Part shown: positions 5,712 to 7,131 of the stretch, one piece after another
Layout of the letters: each line of letters starts with the position of its first letter
How positions within the stretch are numbered: the first letter of the stretch is position 1
Notes under the pieces: model-generated
Told to the model about the DNA's origin: nothing
The model's input: only the letters and a program-made list of their open reading frames with translations
Databases searched by the model: none
Translations under genes and position numbers: made by a program
Origin: Candidatus Bipolaricaulota bacterium
Lineage (GTDB): Bacteria; Bipolaricaulota; Bipolaricaulia; Bipolaricaulales; Bipolaricaulaceae
Length of the DNA stretch: 7,131 nucleotides
Direction of reading: 5' to 3'
NCBI GenBank assembly: GCA_021129895.1
Contig: JAJOKL010000130.1
Span: 1-7,131, forward strand

Positions 5712-6234
5712 TGGCTGGCGGATCGAGCGGCACCGCCAGGTGCCTTCCACGAACGACCTCGCCAAGGCCGCCCCGCCTTGGACGGCGGTGGTGGCAGAGA
5801 CCCAGACCGCGGGGAGGGGGAGGCTGGGGCGGACGTGGCATTCCCCTCGTGGGGGCCTGTGGCTGTCGGCGGTGGTCCCTCCGCCGGTCCCGGCCCAGGG
5901 GACGGTGGCCCAGCAGGTGGCCGGGGTTTTAGGGGACGTCACCGGGCTCCCGGTGCGCTACCAGCCCCCCAACGACCTGGTGCTGTTTGAAAAAAAGCTG
6001 GGGGGAGTGCTGGTGGAGGCGGTCTACCAGGGAGGGGAGGCGGTCAAGGCGGTGATCGGGGTGGGGATCAACGTGAACAACCCGGCCCGGGAGCTTCCGG
6101 ACCCCTTGCCCGAGCGGGCCATCTCCCTGGCCGAGGCTTTAGGTGGACCCCAGGACCTGGAGGGCGTGCTGAGAGCGGTGCTGGTTGGGATCGAGAGGGC
6201 GGTGAAGGAGGAGAGATGTCGACTGTTGCGGTGA
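5695..6234 (+). CDS. birA: Biotin-[acetyl-CoA-carboxylase] ligase, minimal catalytic-domain form
   Basis: This enzyme makes biotinyl-5'-AMP and transfers biotin to the lysine of biotin carboxyl carrier domains. From ATG 5695 it is 179 residues. The catalytic core is clear: VPSTNDLA (16-23), the biotin-binding loop AGRGRLGRTWHSPRGG (39-54), PPNDL (91-95), EKKLGGVLVE with K100/K101, and IGVGINVNN. There is no N-terminal helix-turn-helix, so it should not be a DNA-binding repressor like E. coli BirA. It also ends just after the last helix of the catalytic domain, and the small SH3-like C-terminal domain usual in the family is missing. The usual KWPND motif reads QPPND. The frame is open back to GTG 5629 and ATG 5635, which would add about 20-22 residues encoded inside the repeat element and unlike the family. 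None of the starts has a good Shine-Dalgarno, so the start is uncertain. The 3' end overlaps purA by 19 nt. Confidence 0.88.
   Translation: MRPASPGWRIERHRQVPSTNDLAKAAPPWTAVVAETQTAGRGRLGRTWHSPRGGLWLSAVVPPPVPAQGTVAQQVAGVLGDVTGLPVRYQPPNDLVLFEKKLGGVLVEAVYQGGEAVKAVIGVGINVNNPARELPDPLPERAISLAEALGGPQDLEGVLRAVLVGIERAVKEERCRLLR
5991..6030 (+). other. Candidate -1 frameshift site: A-AAA-AAG with downstream hairpin
   Basis: Within birA the codons GAA AAA AAG (5989-5997) place the heptamer A AAA AAG (5991-5997) exactly in slippery phase, in a run of seven A. Twelve bases later CTGGTGGA (6010-6017) and TCTACCAG (6023-6030) form an 8-pair hairpin with one G-U and a 5-nt loop. The -1 frame has a TGA at 5988-5990, just before the site, then is open through 6216 into purA. 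The codons also simply encode the conserved EKKLGG motif, so this may be coincidence. There is no upstream Shine-Dalgarno-like stimulator, and the spacer is longer than in dnaX. Confidence 0.25.
6205..6211 (+). promoter_or_regulatory. Ribosome-binding site of purA inside birA
   Basis: AAGGAGG at 6205-6211 ends four bases before ATG 6216. It lies within the last codons of birA, so purA initiates while birA is still being translated, which suggests translational coupling. It fixes the purA start, which also matches the family N-terminus. Confidence 0.85.
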
Positions 6235-7131
6235 TCGGGGCCCAGTGGGGCGATGAGGCCAAGGGGAAGATCGTCCACGCCCTGGCCCGGGAGGCGGATC
6301 TGGTGGTGCGGTTCAACGGCGGGCCTAATGCCGGCCACACCGTGCAGGACGGCTACGGAAAGGCCCAACTCCACCTGATCCCGGCTGGGGCCCTGCAAAC
6401 CCGTTGTACCGGGGTCATCGCCCACGGGGTGGTGGTGGACCCATGGGTGCTAGAGGAAGAACTTTCGCAACTTTCCGCCCAGGGGAGGCCCCGGCCGGAG
6501 CTTTACCTGTCGGACCGGGCCCAGCTCATCCTCCCCCACCACCGGCTCAGGGAGGAGCTGGAGGGGACCGCCGGCCGGTTAGGCACCACCCGGCGGGGAA
6601 TCGGCCCGGCCTATCAGGAGCGGGTGGCCAGGCGCGGCCTGCGGCTGGGGGACCTCTCCGATCGGGCCGCGGTGGCAGAGCACCTTACCGCGGCGCGCCG
6701 GGAGCTGGAGCGGCTCCACGGCCGGGCGGACTTCGACCCCGCCCAGGTTGCCGAAGAACTTTTTCACTTTTACGGGAAATGGGAAGAAAGGATCGTGGAC
6801 ACCCAGGCCCTAGTGGGGGAGGCCATTCGGAGGGGGAAGGCGGTGATCTTCGAGGGGGCCCAGGGGACACTGCTGGACGTTGATCTTGGCACCTACCCCT
6901 ACGTCACCTCTTCCACCACCACCGTGCACGGGATCGGTTGGGGGGTGGGGGTGCGCCTGCCGGAGGCGGCCCGGGTGATCGGGGTGGTCAAGGCCTACAC
7001 CACCCGGGTGGGGGAGGGACCGCTGCCTACCGAGGAGGAGGGCGAGCTAGGGGAGCGGCTGCGGGAGCGGGGTGGCGAGTACGGGGCCACCACCGGCAGG
7101 CCCCGGCGCTGCGGCTGGCTGGACCTGGTGG
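6216..7131 (+). CDS. purA: Adenylosuccinate synthetase (3' end outside window)
   Basis: PurA is a cytosolic homodimer that joins IMP and aspartate using GTP to give adenylosuccinate, the substrate of PurB encoded upstream. The frame starts at ATG 6216 and is still open at the right edge. The 305 visible residues are about 70% of the usual 425-430. Family motifs are in order: AQWGDEAKGK (9-18, with catalytic D13), NAGHT (38-42, with H41), GTTRRGIGPAY (123-133), FEGAQGTLLDVDLGTYPYVTSS (from 212), YTTRVGEGP (261-269) and GATTGRPRRCGWLDL (290-304). D13 and H41 carry the same numbers as in the E. coli enzyme, supporting the start. One oddity is in the signature P-loop: canonical WGDEGKGK is WGDEAKGK here, with alanine at position 15. 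The start overlaps the birA end (stop TGA 6232-6234) by 19 nt in a different frame. It is probably co-transcribed with ileS and birA. Confidence 0.97.
   Translation, partial: MSTVAVIGAQWGDEAKGKIVHALAREADLVVRFNGGPNAGHTVQDGYGKAQLHLIPAGALQTRCTGVIAHGVVVDPWVLEEELSQLSAQGRPRPELYLSDRAQLILPHHRLREELEGTAGRLGTTRRGIGPAYQERVARRGLRLGDLSDRAAVAEHLTAARRELERLHGRADFDPAQVAEELFHFYGKWEERIVDTQALVGEAIRRGKAVIFEGAQGTLLDVDLGTYPYVTSSTTTVHGIGWGVGVRLPEAARVIGVVKAYTTRVGEGPLPTEEEGELGERLRERGGEYGATTGRPRRCGWLDLV

Noticed and set aside
6050..6062. Further GGTGATCGGG copies (also near 3893, 6230 and 6973) as dispersed repeat units
   Set aside because: In each place they encode a Val-Ile-Gly strand (GTG ATC GGG/GGC) inside a conserved enzyme, so codon preference explains them.

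Overview
The window is GC-rich bacterial chromosome, roughly two-thirds G+C by eye. All genes are on the + strand, the DNA is densely coding, and the gene set is housekeeping. Codon use is uniform and I see no IS element, tRNA, rRNA or CRISPR array. The IleRS is about 1037 residues with a Thermus-like arrangement of zinc cysteines, and PurB resembles the Thermotoga/Bacillus type. Together with the upstream VIT/VWA-type protein this suggests a deep-branching, perhaps thermophilic bacterium, but the phylum cannot be fixed from this sequence.

Layout. (1) Bases 2-817 are the C-terminal end of a VIT/VWA-type protein, closed by a perfect 13-bp hairpin terminator (821-853). (2) A 191-nt non-coding leader (854-1044) precedes purB. 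It contains an inverted repeat whose loop can pair with a Shine-Dalgarno-like stretch next to the gene. (3) purB (adenylosuccinate lyase) runs 1045-2334. (4) A 163-nt gap (2335-2497) holds a possible promoter, a 16-codon ORF with tandem Ile codons, a short hairpin, and a segment complementary to the ileS ribosome-binding site. (5) ileS runs from 2498 to 5611. (6) A 105-nt element made of four 7-nt repeats, a spacer and four inverted 7-nt repeats spans the ileS stop and the birA start. (7) A minimal biotin-protein ligase (birA-like, about 5695-6234) overlaps by 19 nt the start of (8) purA (adenylosuccinate synthetase, 6216 to beyond the window end).

PurA and PurB together convert IMP to AMP, so the two AMP-branch enzymes flank isoleucyl-tRNA synthetase and biotin ligase. 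ileS-birA-purA looks like one transcription unit. purB may share it by read-through or be separated by the 2335-2497 leader.

The genes themselves are ordinary. The signals worth a second look lie at their junctions: the heptamer inverted-repeat element at ileS/birA, the apparent RNA switch in front of ileS, the possible pseudoknot in front of purB, and an in-phase A-AAA-AAG slippery heptamer in birA from which the -1 frame is open all the way into purA.
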